A stretch of 58,990 bases of DNA, taken from Methylobacterium oxalidis. GTDB lineage: Bacteria; Pseudomonadota; Alphaproteobacteria; Rhizobiales; Beijerinckiaceae. Position numbers and translations under genes: made by a program. The notes beneath the pieces are model-generated. The model was not told where the DNA came from and made no database searches. It saw only the letters and a list, made by a program, of their open reading frames with translations. Shown here piece by piece: positions 16,347-27,942 of the stretch. Every line of letters starts with the position of its first letter. The stretch's first letter is position 1. Location of the stretch: the NCBI RefSeq assembly GCF_007992195.1, contig NZ_BJZU01000082.1, forward strand, positions 1 through 58,990. Reading direction: 5' to 3'.

Positions 16347-18404
16347 ATGCGCCTGTCGCGCTCTGCCACCCTCGCCCTGGCCGCCCTGGTGGCAGCCTCG
16401 GCGCCGCAGCTCGGGCCGGCCGCCGCCGAGGTCCAGCCCGAGGCCGCGCAATCCGCCCCGCTCCCGCCGGCCCCTTCGTCCGAGGCCGTACCGGCGCCCG
16501 CCGAGGCCCTGCCGACGCCGGATCCGGTCCGGACCGATGCCCTGGCCGCCGACCGGCCGGCCGATGCCGCACCCGATTCGCCAGGGCCCTCCCCCGGGTC
16601 CGCCGAGGCCGCGACGCCGTCCGGGACCGCTTCGCCCCCCGAGGCCGAGAAGCCGGCCGTCAGCGCCGAGGCGCCGGCCGCGCCCCAGGCGCCGCCTCCG
16701 CCCGCCGACCCGCAGGCGGCGGCTGTCGCCGCGCGCCTCGCCGACCCGGCGCCGCTCCTGCCCCGTCTCACCGCGAAGGAGCGCGAGGCGATCCAGGCTT
16801 TCTACGCGCTCGGCGCCTTCAAGCCGGTCTGGATCGCGGACCGCGCCTTCACGCCGGCCGCCAAGTCCGCCGCCGCCCGCCTCGCCCGTGCGGGCGAGGA
16901 CGGGCTCGACCCGGCCGCCTACCCGGTGCCGGTCCTCGGCGTGATGACCCGGCCCGAGACCGAGGCCGAGATCGCGGAGGCCGACCTCAAGCTCTCGGCG
17001 GTCATCGCCCTCTACGCCCGCGACGCGCGGGGCGGACGCCTCAACCCTGCCGCCCTGTCCCGCCTGATCACCCCCGTCCTCGACCTGCCCGCCCCCGAGG
17101 CGGTGCTCGGCCAGATCGCCACCGGCGGCGAGGCTGCGGGCGACCTCCTGCAGCGCTACAACCCGCAGAACGCGGGCTACCTCGCCCTCAGGGCCCGCCT
17201 CGCCGCGCTTCGCGAGCGCAGCCCGGCCGGCACCCCGGCGGCGCTGCCCCCGGGCCCGGTCCTGAAGCTCGGGATGCGCGACGCGCGCGTGCCCCTGATC
17301 CGGGCCCGCTTCGGGCTGGCCGGGCGCGCGGCGGGCAGCCTCGACGCCGGCCCCGGCGAGCCGGAGGATTACGATGCCGGCGTCGCCGCGGCGGTCGCCG
17401 CCTTCCAGAAGCGGCGCGGCCTGCCGGCGAGCGGCGACCTCACGCCCCAGACCGTGGCGGCGCTCGGCGCGCCGCAGGCGAGGCCCGGCCGCCCCGATGG
17501 CGAGGTCGAGATCCTCGTCAACATGGAGCGCTGGCGCTGGCTGCCGGCCCTCGGGCGCGACTACGTGATGGTCAACATCCCCGAGTTCCGCCTGCGGGTG
17601 TTCCGCGACGGGCACCTCAAGGACGAGACCCGGGTGATCGTCGGCAAGACGGAATCGCCGACCCCGATCTTCTCCGGGATGATGGAGTACGCGGTCGTCA
17701 ACCCGTCCTGGAACGTGCCGCCCTCGATCCTGAAGAACGAGTTCCTGCCCGGCCTCGCCCGCGACCCGAACTACGCGGCGCGACGCGGCTACCAGGTCGT
17801 GCGCCACGGCAACACGATCTCGGTGCGCCAGCCGCCCGGCGAGCGCAACGCCCTCGGCTTCGTCAAGTTCATGTTCCCGAACAACCACGCGGTCTACCTG
17901 CACGACACGCCGAACCGCTCGCTGTTCTCGGCCTCCTTCCGGGCGATGAGCCACGGCTGCGTGCGCGTCGACGACCCGTTCCGCTTCGCCGACGCGGTGC
18001 TGCCGGCGGCCTGGACCAGCGAGCGCCTGACGAAGCTGATCGGCAAGGGCGAGCGCACCGTGCGCCTCGACGAGAAGCTGCCCGTCCATCTCGCCTACTT
18101 CACGGCCTTCGTGGACGATGCGGGCCAGTTCCGGACCCTGCCCGACCTTTACGGCGTCGACGCCCGCATGCGCGCCGCCCTCGGCCTGGCCGGCGGCGCC
18201 GCGCTCGTCGCCAAGGCCCCGCCCGAGCCGAAGCGGCGCGCCGCCGAGATGCCGAAGCCGAAGCAGGCGGCCAGCCACGTGGCCCAGCCCGCGCCTCGGG
18301 CGCCGCGCCGTACCGCGCGCGCCGCCGACATGGCTCCGGCCGAGTTCGGCGAGCCGGGCCTGTGGACGCCGCGCCCCGCGCCGGTCTCGCGCGGCTGGTG
18401 GTGA
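16347..18404 (+). CDS. YcbB-type L,D-transpeptidase
   Basis: 685-aa exported enzyme expected to form 3-3 cross-links in peptidoglycan. The order is signal peptide (1-27), a long Pro/Ala-rich linker, the scaffold domain around AFYALGAFKPVWI, a peptidoglycan-binding repeat (AVAAFQKRRGLPASGDLTPQTVAALG, in pieces), then the YkuD catalytic domain. The catalytic motif is AMSHGCVRVDDP (Cys within SHGCVR), preceded by NPSWNVPPSI and the histidine in VYLHDTPN. A Pro/Lys-rich tail follows. The ATG at 16347 has GGAG nearby and begins the signal peptide. Confidence 0.93.
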   Translation: MRLSRSATLALAALVAASAPQLGPAAAEVQPEAAQSAPLPPAPSSEAVPAPAEALPTPDPVRTDALAADRPADAAPDSPGPSPGSAEAATPSGTASPPEAEKPAVSAEAPAAPQAPPPPADPQAAAVAARLADPAPLLPRLTAKEREAIQAFYALGAFKPVWIADRAFTPAAKSAAARLARAGEDGLDPAAYPVPVLGVMTRPETEAEIAEADLKLSAVIALYARDARGGRLNPAALSRLITPVLDLPAPEAVLGQIATGGEAAGDLLQRYNPQNAGYLALRARLAALRERSPAGTPAALPPGPVLKLGMRDARVPLIRARFGLAGRAAGSLDAGPGEPEDYDAGVAAAVAAFQKRRGLPASGDLTPQTVAALGAPQARPGRPDGEVEILVNMERWRWLPALGRDYVMVNIPEFRLRVFRDGHLKDETRVIVGKTESPTPIFSGMMEYAVVNPSWNVPPSILKNEFLPGLARDPNYAARRGYQVVRHGNTISVRQPPGERNALGFVKFMFPNNHAVYLHDTPNRSLFSASFRAMSHGCVRVDDPFRFADAVLPAAWTSERLTKLIGKGERTVRLDEKLPVHLAYFTAFVDDAGQFRTLPDLYGVDARMRAALGLAGGAALVAKAPPEPKRRAAEMPKPKQAASHVAQPAPRAPRRTARAADMAPAEFGEPGLWTPRPAPVSRGWW

Positions 18405-18654
18405 GGGCCGGCCGGGCGCCGCGCTCAGGCCCGTGCTCCGTACGCCGCGGGACGAAATGCCCGTGTTTCCACACGGATCGCGTGCGCCAGCGCTCTTGCC
18501 GGCCATTTTTCGCCACGGTTGCGCCTTAGCGGTTTCGCCCGACCCGGTGTTCAGCCTGCGGACCCGATAACCTGGCCTTTACGGTTTTCGGCAACCCTGC
18601 GTTCACCATGACGTCCGCGCCCCGGCGCGGCATCTGGCAAGGGGTAAGGACATC

Positions 18655-20178
18655 GTGCGTAGGCTGCTGCGAGCCGGGCCGGATTCGGCCCCGAACCACC
18701 CTCACGCCCCCCGACGCCGCAGCCCGATCCCCCTCCGCCGCGCCGCCCTGGCCGTCTCGGCGCTGGCGCTCGCCCTGTTCGGCGGCACGACCGGCACGCA
18801 GGACGCTGTCGCCAACGGCGACACCCGCACGCTCACGATCTTTCACACCCACACCAAGGAGAGCGCCACCATCACGTTCCGGCGGGACGGGCGCTACGAC
18901 CGGGCCGGCCTCGACCAGCTCAACTGGATCCTGCGCGACTGGCGGGCCGACGAGAAGACCAGGATGGACCCCCGCCTGTTCGACACGGTGTGGGAGGCCT
19001 ACCGGCAGCTCGGCTCCTCGGAGGCGATCCACATCGTCTCCGCCTACCGCTCGCCGGGCACCAACGCGATGCTGCGCCGCCGCTCCCGCGCGGTCGCCGA
19101 GTTCAGCCAGCACATGGCCGGCAAGGCGATGGACTTCTACCTGCCCGACGTCTCGATCGACCAGATCCGGGCGGTGGGCATGCGCCTGCAGCGGGGCGGC
19201 GTCGGCTGGTATCCCCGCTCGGGCTCGCCCTTCGTGCATCTCGACGTCGGCTCGGTGCGCTCCTGGCCGCGCATGACCCACGACCAGCTCGCCCGGCTGT
19301 TCCCGGATGGCAAGACCGTGCACCTGCCCTCCGACAACCGACCCCTGCCCCGCTACGAGGAAGCCCGCGCCGAGATCCTCGCCCGCGGCGGCACGGTGCT
19401 CGGCGTCACCGCGGTGGCGCAGGCCGAGGAGGACGAGGGCCCGAGCATCAAGAGCTTCTTCGCCGGTCTGTTCGGCGGCGGCGGCGGCAGCAGCGCGCCG
19501 GCGCCCGTGGCGGCCACGCCCTCCCGCCGGGGCAAGCCGGTCGTCGCGGTGGCGAGCGCCGACCCGGAGGACACGACGGGGACGCGGGCCGCCCTCGCCT
19601 ACGCGGCGCCGAACGCCAGCGAGGCGCTGCGCGGCTCGCTGCTCCAGCGCAACGGGCGGGATGCCCAGAGCCTGCTCACCGCCGAGGCGCCGGGCTCCAG
19701 GCCGGACGCGGAGGCCAGGGCCGAGATCAAGCCGGACGCCGTCGCCGCGCCTCTGCCGCCGCGTCGCCCCTCCGAGTTCGCCGCGGTCGCCGAGGCCCTG
19801 GCGATGCCCCTGCCCCCGCCGCGGCCGGTCCAGCTCGCCGGGCTCGGCGTCGTCGGCATGGCGCAGGCCGCGCCGGTCGCGGAGGTGCGCGCGCCCGTCC
19901 GGAAGGTCTCGCTGGTGGCCGCCGACGCGGACCCGAAGGCACAGCTGCGTGCCCTGTTCGAGGCGGTCTCGGCGACGGGCGGCCCGGCCGCATCCCCGCG
20001 CTCCGCTCCGATTCACGTGGCGCTCGCCCGCCCCGTCCCCGACGCGGCGCCGGCCGCGATCCTGGCCGAGTCCGAGAGCCCCGTGGCGAGCCGCTTCACG
20101 CGCAACGGACCGGGCGAGGACCTCGCCACCGGCCGCTTCACGGGCTCGGCGACGCGGGCCGTTCCGGGCCAGCGTTAG
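18655..20178 (+). CDS. DUF882 (YcbK-like, M15A fold) exported protein
   Basis: 507 aa. A GTG start at 18655 is supported by AAGGA five bases upstream. After a long positively charged signal region comes a DUF882 domain (about residues 55-190). It shows NWILRDWRADE, SAYRSPGTNAML, SQHMAGKAMDFYLPD and FVHLDVGSVRSWPRM, the His and Asp residues of the D-Ala-D-Ala-peptidase M15 zinc fold. The rest is a long low-complexity Ala/Pro/Arg tail. Probably acts on or binds peptidoglycan in the periplasm. It follows the YcbB-type transpeptidase by 250 bases on the same strand. Confidence 0.88.
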   Translation: MRRLLRAGPDSAPNHPHAPRRRSPIPLRRAALAVSALALALFGGTTGTQDAVANGDTRTLTIFHTHTKESATITFRRDGRYDRAGLDQLNWILRDWRADEKTRMDPRLFDTVWEAYRQLGSSEAIHIVSAYRSPGTNAMLRRRSRAVAEFSQHMAGKAMDFYLPDVSIDQIRAVGMRLQRGGVGWYPRSGSPFVHLDVGSVRSWPRMTHDQLARLFPDGKTVHLPSDNRPLPRYEEARAEILARGGTVLGVTAVAQAEEDEGPSIKSFFAGLFGGGGGSSAPAPVAATPSRRGKPVVAVASADPEDTTGTRAALAYAAPNASEALRGSLLQRNGRDAQSLLTAEAPGSRPDAEARAEIKPDAVAAPLPPRRPSEFAAVAEALAMPLPPPRPVQLAGLGVVGMAQAAPVAEVRAPVRKVSLVAADADPKAQLRALFEAVSATGGPAASPRSAPIHVALARPVPDAAPAAILAESESPVASRFTRNGPGEDLATGRFTGSATRAVPGQR

Positions 20179-20209
20179 GCGCCTGCGACCCGCCTTCCGG
20201 CGCGATGGC

Positions 20210-20470
20210 TCAGAACGCCTTGCGCCCGTGGCCCGCGGCGAGCGCCGTGACGAGGCTGCCGAGATACCCGGTGCCGGAGGCGTCGGCATTCGCGATGCGC
20301 TCGGCGTCGCTGCCGCACTGGGTCGCGACCGCGAAGACGACGAGGCCCGCCGCAGCGGTGCCGCCCAGCGCGGCGAGCACCCAGAGATAGGCCTTCTCGA
20401 CCGCCCGGTGGACCGGGACGGTGGCGGGATTCTCGCCGATATACAGGGGGGTCGGGCTCGGGTCGTTCAT
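20210..20470 (-). CDS. Small membrane protein (86 aa)
   Basis: Starting at MNDPSPTPLYIGENP, the protein has a short polar N terminus and one or two hydrophobic stretches (YLWVLAALGGTAAAGLVVFAV, then a Gly/Ala-rich tail). No known family. Convergent with the DUF882 gene. A start 93 bases further upstream is open but lacks a ribosome site. Confidence 0.55.
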   Translation of the reverse strand: MNDPSPTPLYIGENPATVPVHRAVEKAYLWVLAALGGTAAAGLVVFAVATQCGSDAERIANADASGTGYLGSLVTALAAGHGRKAF

Positions 20471-20722
20471 GGCCGTCGTTCCCGCGGGAGGCTTCGCCCG
20501 GACGGACCGGACGACGCTCGCGCGCCGCAATCCGCCGCAAGCACCTAACGTGCCGATACGCACGCGGTTCGCTCGCGGACGGGAAATTTTCTGCCCGTCG
20601 CCGATGCGTCCAGCGCGAGGACGGGCGCCGAGCGTCGGGATCTCAGGACGGGGTTAAGAAATCCTCCGTAGGGGCCTCGCGGAACGCGGGTTCTCCCCGC
20701 ATTCCGCATTTCCTCCCGCGGG

Positions 20723-23416
<2,694 letters not shown>

Positions 23417-23599
23417 ATCGATCCCGTCCACTTCGCAGATTTGTGACAGCCCCGAGCTTGTGGCGGCGGGTTGGACCATCTCTTGCTGCAATGCAAGATG
23501 AACGGCACAGCTTCGCCCCGTGCGGAGATTGACGCTCCCCGCCTCCTGTCACCGGCCCGACAGGCCGGATTCCGCGGTCCGGCGCGCGGGCCACGACCG

Positions 23600-23752
23600 T
23601 CAAGATAGAGCGCGGAAGACGCCGAGGCCAATCAACCCGACGAGGATCAGGTAGGCGGCGACGATGTAGTGGAGGAGCTGCGGGCGCAGCAGGATGAGCA
23701 CGCCCGCCGCGATGGCGAGGATGGGCTGCAGCTTCGCGATGGTGATCGTCAT
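23600..23752 (-). CDS. DUF3096 family membrane peptide (50 aa)
   Basis: A 50-residue peptide starting MTITIAKLQPILAIAAG and containing two hydrophobic helices (ILAIAAGVLILL and YIVAAYLILVGLIGLGVF) separated by RPQLLH. This matches the DUF3096 pattern of a short hairpin membrane protein with LQPILA at the start and NYIV/HYIVA-YLI in the second helix. Function unknown. It is upstream of a TTGTACAA palindrome (23898-23905) that might mark its promoter region. Confidence 0.8.
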   Translation of the reverse strand: MTITIAKLQPILAIAAGVLILLRPQLLHYIVAAYLILVGLIGLGVFRALS

Positions 23753-23944
23753 CGATGCCTCGTGGAGGGTGGCCGCGCGTCGAGGCTGCCCGTGAGCCGG
23801 CGCGCGTCGCGGCCGGTTTCAAGCCTCCGCCCGCGGAAGGCAAGGCACCGCGCACGCCGCCGCGACGCGTGCGCGGGCCGGGAGCGGCCCGCTCTGCTTG
23901 TACAAAGCAATCTAACACGCTTGAGTTGCGGCGATGATCTGCAT

Positions 23945-23976
23945 TCCCGCACTGTAGTCCTGAACAGGACGCGGGA
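23945..23976. repeat. Interrupted hairpin
   Basis: TCCCGC (23945-23950) pairs with GCGGGA (23971-23976), and inside it GTCCT pairs with AGGAC around a GAAC loop, with a six-base bulge on one side. It lies about 70 bases past the stop of the L,D-transpeptidase gene. No T run follows on either strand, so it may be a 3' end structure rather than a classic terminator. The rest of 23753-24046 shows no gene. Confidence 0.35.
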
Positions 23977-24046
23977 GAAACAGGAATCGCGGCAGCCCGC
24001 GCCGCTGTCGGTGCAGGTCCGATGCTTGATCAGGCCCGGTCCTGAC

Positions 24047-24685
24047 TCACGCCCGGTACTTGCCGTTGCGCTTGACCAGCACGGTCGTCCCGACCGGCAC
24101 CCGCTCGTAGAGATCGACGATGTCCTCGTTGAGCATGCGGATGCAGCCCGAGGACATCTGTTCGCCGATGCTCCAGGGCTCGTTGGTGCCGTGGATGCGG
24201 AACAGGATGTCGCGGTTGCCCTGGTAGAGGTAGAGGGCGCGCGCGCCGAGCGGGTTGTCGAGGCCGCCCTTGCGGGTGCGCGGCAGATCGGGGTTCAGCG
24301 ACACCATGGTGGTGGTCGGCCTCCAGTCCGGCCAGACGCCCTTGCGGCCGACCCGGGCCTCGCCCTTCCACGAGAAGCCGAGCTTGCCCACGCCGACGCC
24401 GTACTGCACGGCCGAGCCGTCCTCCTGCACGAGGGCGAGCTGGCGCTTGTCGATGTCGACCACGATGGTGCCCGGCTTCTCCGGCCCGCCGTAGCGCACG
24501 ATCTGGCGCCGGTACTTCGGGTCGAGGCGCGACTTGTCCACGAGCGGAACGTCGTAGGGCTTGTCGGGCATGCTGCCGATGTACCAGGCCGAATCGTCGT
24601 CGGATGCCACGTTGACCGGCCCGCGGCTGTTGCAGGCGGCGAGCGGCGCGATCAGCATCGCGGCGATCAGGATCCGGCGGTTCAT
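24047..24685 (-). CDS. Lipoprotein L,D-transpeptidase (YkuD family)
   Basis: 212 aa. The start MNRRILIAAMLIAPLAACNSRG is a lipoprotein signal with lipobox LAAC. The YkuD domain begins VDIDKRQLALVQEDG and ends in the catalytic motif IHGTNEPWSIGEQMSSGCIRM (shown here in full: His and SSGCIRM Cys). Such enzymes make 3-3 cross-links or attach proteins such as lipoproteins to peptidoglycan. It is one of three peptidoglycan-related genes within 8.5 kb. An upstream in-frame extension to 24766 is unlikely given the clear lipoprotein signal. Confidence 0.92.
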   Translation of the reverse strand: MNRRILIAAMLIAPLAACNSRGPVNVASDDDSAWYIGSMPDKPYDVPLVDKSRLDPKYRRQIVRYGGPEKPGTIVVDIDKRQLALVQEDGSAVQYGVGVGKLGFSWKGEARVGRKGVWPDWRPTTTMVSLNPDLPRTRKGGLDNPLGARALYLYQGNRDILFRIHGTNEPWSIGEQMSSGCIRMLNEDIVDLYERVPVGTTVLVKRNGKYRA

Positions 24686-24914
24686 GGGCCCCCCATGCTG
24701 GTTTCGTCTCGATCCGGCCCTTGCTAACCCCTCGCGAACGGAACCGATGTGACTTTTGCGCCGCATCGCGGCACCAATGGCCGACCCCTCTGCGAGTGCT
24801 CACGGTTTCGCGAACCGGCGTCCCGGAGGGTACGGAACCGCTCGCTGGCGGGTGCCTGGGCCCTAACTGCCGGGTGCGGCGACACCCGCTCGCGACAACC
24901 GGAAGGCGCGTCCG

Positions 24915-25358
24915 ATGGCCGACACGCAGACCCTGACCACCGCGGCCGGCACGGGCCTCGACCCGGACCTCCGCCCCGCGATTCACCTCGACCACTGCGT
25001 GATCCACGTCTCGGACTGGGAGCGCTCCACCGCCTTCTACCGCGACGTGCTGGGCGCCGAGGTGATTCCGGTGGGGCGGGGCTTCGCCTACCGGTTCGGC
25101 GGCGTGCAGCTCAACGTCCACGGTCCCGGCCAGATCGGCGAGCCCCGGGCCGACAAGCCCGTGATGCCGGGCAACAGCGATCTCTGCTTCCGCTGGTCGG
25201 GGGGCATCGAGTCGGCGATGGCGCATCTCGCCACCCACGCCGTCCCGGTCGAGCTCGGCCCCGTCACCCGCCACGGCGCGGCGGGCGAGGGCACGAGCGT
25301 CTACTTCCGCGACCCGGACGGCTCGCTCATGGAATTCATCACCTACGCGGAGACGTGA
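24915..25358 (+). CDS. VOC family (glyoxalase-like) protein
   Basis: 147 aa with one VOC module pair. HLDHCVIHVSDWERSTAFYRDVLG carries the first metal-ligand His, and TSVYFRDPDGSLMEFITY carries the Glu ligand. VOC proteins use a divalent metal for isomerase, dioxygenase or resistance chemistry; the substrate cannot be read from the sequence. Single gene, divergent from the lipoprotein transpeptidase. Confidence 0.85.
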   Translation: MADTQTLTTAAGTGLDPDLRPAIHLDHCVIHVSDWERSTAFYRDVLGAEVIPVGRGFAYRFGGVQLNVHGPGQIGEPRADKPVMPGNSDLCFRWSGGIESAMAHLATHAVPVELGPVTRHGAAGEGTSVYFRDPDGSLMEFITYAET

Positions 25359-25463
25359 CGGGACCCGGACGTGATCGACCGCACGCGCGGGTGCGCGAGG
25401 CCCTGGCCCGCAACCAGGTCCGTCCCCATATCGTTGGTCAGCCAACCGAATTCGGAGACGACG

Positions 25464-25712
25464 ATGACACGGACCCTTCTCGTGGCCGCTGCCGCGCTCG
25501 CGCTGACCGCAGGCGCCGCGCAGGCGCGCGGCGGCGGCTCGTCCGGCGAGGGCGACGGATACCTGCGCCAGCAGCTCCAGAACCCGGGCTACATCGAGCC
25601 GAGCCCCTACGCCTACCGCAACGGCTACCGGCCCTACGACCGGGGCGCCGAGTACGAGGCCTATCGCCGGGGCTACCCGATCTACGGCGAGTGGGGCTGG
25701 AAGTACCGCTGA
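25464..25712 (+). CDS. Small secreted Tyr/Gly-rich protein (82 aa)
   Basis: A signal peptide (MTRTLLVAAAALALTAGAAQARG) is followed by a short mature chain rich in Tyr, Arg and Gly (YAYRNGYRPYDRGAEYEAYRRGYPIYGEWGWKYR in pieces). CGGAG lies about eight bases before the ATG. No family recognised; a structural or envelope-associated role is conceivable. Confidence 0.65.
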   Translation: MTRTLLVAAAALALTAGAAQARGGGSSGEGDGYLRQQLQNPGYIEPSPYAYRNGYRPYDRGAEYEAYRRGYPIYGEWGWKYR

Positions 25713-25738
25713 CCGCGCGGGCGTCGAGGCTGACCGCC

Positions 25739-26182
25739 TCAGCCCCGGCTCTGCGCCAGGGCTTGGTTCGTCTGCTCCAGGCGCAGGGCCAACTCGCGCA
25801 TCACCGCGATGCTGATCTGCGGAAACTGCCCCAGGAGCTCCAGGAACACGCCGCGGTCGACCCGCAGGGCCGTCGTTGCGGTCTCCGCCGTCACCGTGGC
25901 GGAGCGGGGCTGGTCGGCGAGGATGCCCATCTCGCCGACGAGCGCGTTCTCGGAGAGGAGGGCCAGCCGGAACGGCCCCTGCGCGCCCTCGATCGACACG
26001 GAGGCGCTGCCCTCCAGGATCAGATAAGCCGCGTCGGCGACATCGCCCTGCGCGAAGAAGCGCTGGCCCGGCTCGAAATGCACGCGCTCGCTGGTGAAGG
26101 CGAGAAGCTTCAGCCGCGCCGGCTCGACCTCGCGGAACAGAGGCACCTGCCGTAAGGACAGGACCTCGGCGTCAAGGGTCAT
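25739..26182 (-). CDS. Cyclic nucleotide-binding domain protein (Crp-like, no HTH)
   Basis: 147 aa covering a single cNMP-binding beta-roll: LFREVEPARLKLLAF, FFAQGDVADAAYLILEGSA, NALVGEMGILADQPRSATV (phosphate-binding cassette GEMG...PRSATV) and VFLELLGQFPQIS. There is no helix-turn-helix, so it is not a normal Crp regulator. It may act as a sensor partner or in membrane signalling. Single gene, convergent with the small secreted protein. Confidence 0.85.
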   Translation of the reverse strand: MTLDAEVLSLRQVPLFREVEPARLKLLAFTSERVHFEPGQRFFAQGDVADAAYLILEGSASVSIEGAQGPFRLALLSENALVGEMGILADQPRSATVTAETATTALRVDRGVFLELLGQFPQISIAVMRELALRLEQTNQALAQSRG

Positions 26183-26301
26183 GGTTCTGCTCCGGGCCGG
26201 CCAGGCGTCTCGAGGGCCCCTCGGGCGGGGCGGTGCGGGCGCGTATCCATGCGGGTTGCGCGCGGCTTGTCCAGTGCCGGGGGTCGAGGGGAGCGCGCGC
26301 G

Positions 26302-27132
26302 GTGCCTGAGGTCCCACGAACCGATCGCCGCGACCGCGCCGTGCGCGGGGCGGCCTCGATCCTCGCCCTCGCCTTCACCCTGCTCTGCGGTCTCACGCCG
26401 GCGCAGGCACGCCTGACCCGGGCCGAGATGTCGGCCGTCGCGGTGGCTCCCCCGCCCGGCGCCCGGGCGCCGACCGACCTTGCCTTCGTCGACGCGGCGA
26501 GCGGCCGCCCGACGAGCCTCGGCGCCGCGATGGGGAACCGCCCCGCCCTGCTCCTGCCCATCGACTACACCTGCGGCAACGTCTGCGACCCGATGGTCTC
26601 ACTGTCGGCCGCCGCGCTGAGGGCCACGGGGCTGCGGCCGGGCGACGACCTGCGGCTCGTCCTGGTCGGCCTCGACCCGCGGGACGGCCCCGACGCCGCC
26701 CGCGCCCTCCTCGCGCGCGACGGCACAGGCGAGGCCCTCGGCGAGGGCGTGCGGGCTCTCGTCGGCGAGCAGGGCACGATCGACCGTCTCACCGGCGCCC
26801 TCGGCTACAGCCTGACGAGCGACCGCGAGACGGACGCCATCGCCCACCCGGCCGCCGCCCTCCTCCTCGCCCCGGACGGGCGCCTCGCGCGCGTCCTCTC
26901 GCCGCTCGCGCTCATCGGGCGCGACCTGCGCCTCGCGGTGGTCGAGGCAGGCGAGAGCCGGATCGGCAACCTCGCCGATCGCTTCACCCTGCTCTGCTAC
27001 GGGTTCGACGCGGCGACGGGCATGTACACGCCGCTGATCCGCCGCATCCTGACGGGGGCGGCTCTCCTCACGATCCTGGCGATCGCGGGCGGCGTGCTGA
27101 TCCTCGCGCGGATGTCGCGACGAGCCGTGTAG
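26302..27132 (+). CDS. SCO1/SenC-like thioredoxin-fold protein with C-terminal membrane anchor
   Basis: 276 aa from a GTG at 26302 with GAGGGGA upstream. A signal or anchor segment (ILALAFTLLCGLTPAQA) is followed by the SCO fold, with a CxxxC pair at Cys91 and Cys95 (DYTCGNVCDP) and the later conserved His in IAHPAAALLLAPDG. SCO proteins deliver copper to cytochrome oxidase or act as thiol reductants. The hydrophobic C-terminal segment (GAALLTILAIAGGVLILA) is an uncommon addition that should tether the protein to the membrane from that end. Confidence 0.82.
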   Translation: MPEVPRTDRRDRAVRGAASILALAFTLLCGLTPAQARLTRAEMSAVAVAPPPGARAPTDLAFVDAASGRPTSLGAAMGNRPALLLPIDYTCGNVCDPMVSLSAAALRATGLRPGDDLRLVLVGLDPRDGPDAARALLARDGTGEALGEGVRALVGEQGTIDRLTGALGYSLTSDRETDAIAHPAAALLLAPDGRLARVLSPLALIGRDLRLAVVEAGESRIGNLADRFTLLCYGFDAATGMYTPLIRRILTGAALLTILAIAGGVLILARMSRRAV

Positions 27133-27178
27133 GCGCGCCCGGTCTGTGCCGCGGTCGCTGTTCGGCCCCTCCCCGCCC

Positions 27179-27397
27179 TCAGGTCCGGTCCGTCCCGAGG
27201 CCGGGGCGGCTCGGGCTCGGTGGAGCCCGCTTGATGCTGGCATTCGACTGCTGCGGCGAGTCGACCGGCTCCTCGTTCGTCGCCGGGGTCTTGCTGTCCT
27301 CCGGCGCCGGCATCGGAGGCAGGGGGTGCCGGTTCGGCTCCGGCGCTGCGCCCGGTCGCGCGCCCGCCGCACCTTTCGCCATGTCGCGGTTCGTCAT
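27179..27397 (-). CDS. Small Pro-rich hypothetical protein (72 aa)
   Basis: A hydrophilic, Pro/Ala/Ser-rich, probably disordered chain starting MTNRDMAKGAAG. No signal peptide or known domain. The GAAGGCGAG stretch before the ATG is an acceptable ribosome site. It is convergent with the SCO-like gene and divergent from the KGG-motif gene. Plausible but supported only by frame and start context. Confidence 0.45.
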   Translation of the reverse strand: MTNRDMAKGAAGARPGAAPEPNRHPLPPMPAPEDSKTPATNEEPVDSPQQSNASIKRAPPSPSRPGLGTDRT

Positions 27398-27550
27398 GTC
27401 TCGCCTTCGCGCCTCGCCCGTGGTGCCCGCTCGCGCACGCGCTCGGCTGTTCCCGAGAGGCAGGAACAGAATATCCGCGCCGCGTGGGCCTGCCCGCACA
27501 ACGCATCGACTGGTTGGCGGTTGCCGCTTTCGTGACGCAGGCTGAGCAGA

Positions 27551-27576
27551 GGAACCATCGGTTATTGGTGAAGGTT
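27551..27576 (+). promoter_or_regulatory. Possible sigma-EcfG promoter of the KGG gene (one mismatch)
   Basis: GGAAC (27551-27555), 17 bases, then GGTT (27573-27576). The GTT core of the -10 element is intact but the usual leading C is G. It lies about 35 bases before the KGG-motif gene, a typical general-stress target. It is weaker than the six perfect matches nearby. Confidence 0.45.
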
Positions 27577-27611
27577 GATCCGGGTGTGAGGCAAAGCCTG
27601 AGGAGGCGCTG

Positions 27612-27806
27612 ATGGCATCTGGAAATTCAACCTCGAAGCGAGGTTTCGCGTCGATGGATCTCGAACGCCAGCGCGAGATCGCGAGCAAGGGCGGGCGCAG
27701 CGTCCCCGCCGAGAAGCGCTCGTTCTCGCAGGATCGCGAACTCGCCTCGTCCGCCGGCCGCAAGGGCGGCCAGTCGACCGGCACGGGCCGCGGCGGCGCG
27801 GAGTGA
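27612..27806 (+). CDS. KGG-motif stress protein (64 aa)
   Basis: Carries two KGG repeats in the usual setting (SMDLERQREIASKGGRS and ASSAGRKGGQSTG), as in YciG/ConF/GsiB-type stress proteins. The chain is hydrophilic and probably disordered. A perfect AGGAGG lies eight bases before the ATG. A possible sigma-EcfG promoter precedes it and a strong terminator follows. Its role in desiccation or general stress is known for the family and inferred here. Confidence 0.88.
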   Translation: MASGNSTSKRGFASMDLERQREIASKGGRSVPAEKRSFSQDRELASSAGRKGGQSTGTGRGGAE

Positions 27807-27867
27807 CCGCCTGAACGGGGGTGTGGCCGGCCCTGCCGGCTTCACCCCCGCTACTCCTCCGGGAGCA

Positions 27868-27901
27868 CGAAAAACCCCTCGCCGCGGCGAGGGGTTTTTC
27901 G
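27868..27901 (+). terminator. Bidirectional-looking intrinsic terminator
   Basis: A perfect 16-bp stem (27868-27883 with 27886-27901) with CGAAAAACCCC on one side and GGGGTTTTTCG on the other. The T run lies within the stem, so it can serve the KGG gene on the plus strand and the secreted-protein gene (27943-28341) on the minus strand. Confidence 0.85.
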
Positions 27902-27942
27902 TTGGGCTTCGGCTTCGGGTTGTGAGCCCGGTCGAGGCCGGC

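Noticed and set aside
23417..23491. Longer N terminus for pyruvate phosphate dikinase
   Set aside because: The extra 25 residues are unlike the family, which starts near MATDGTTKWVYSFG.
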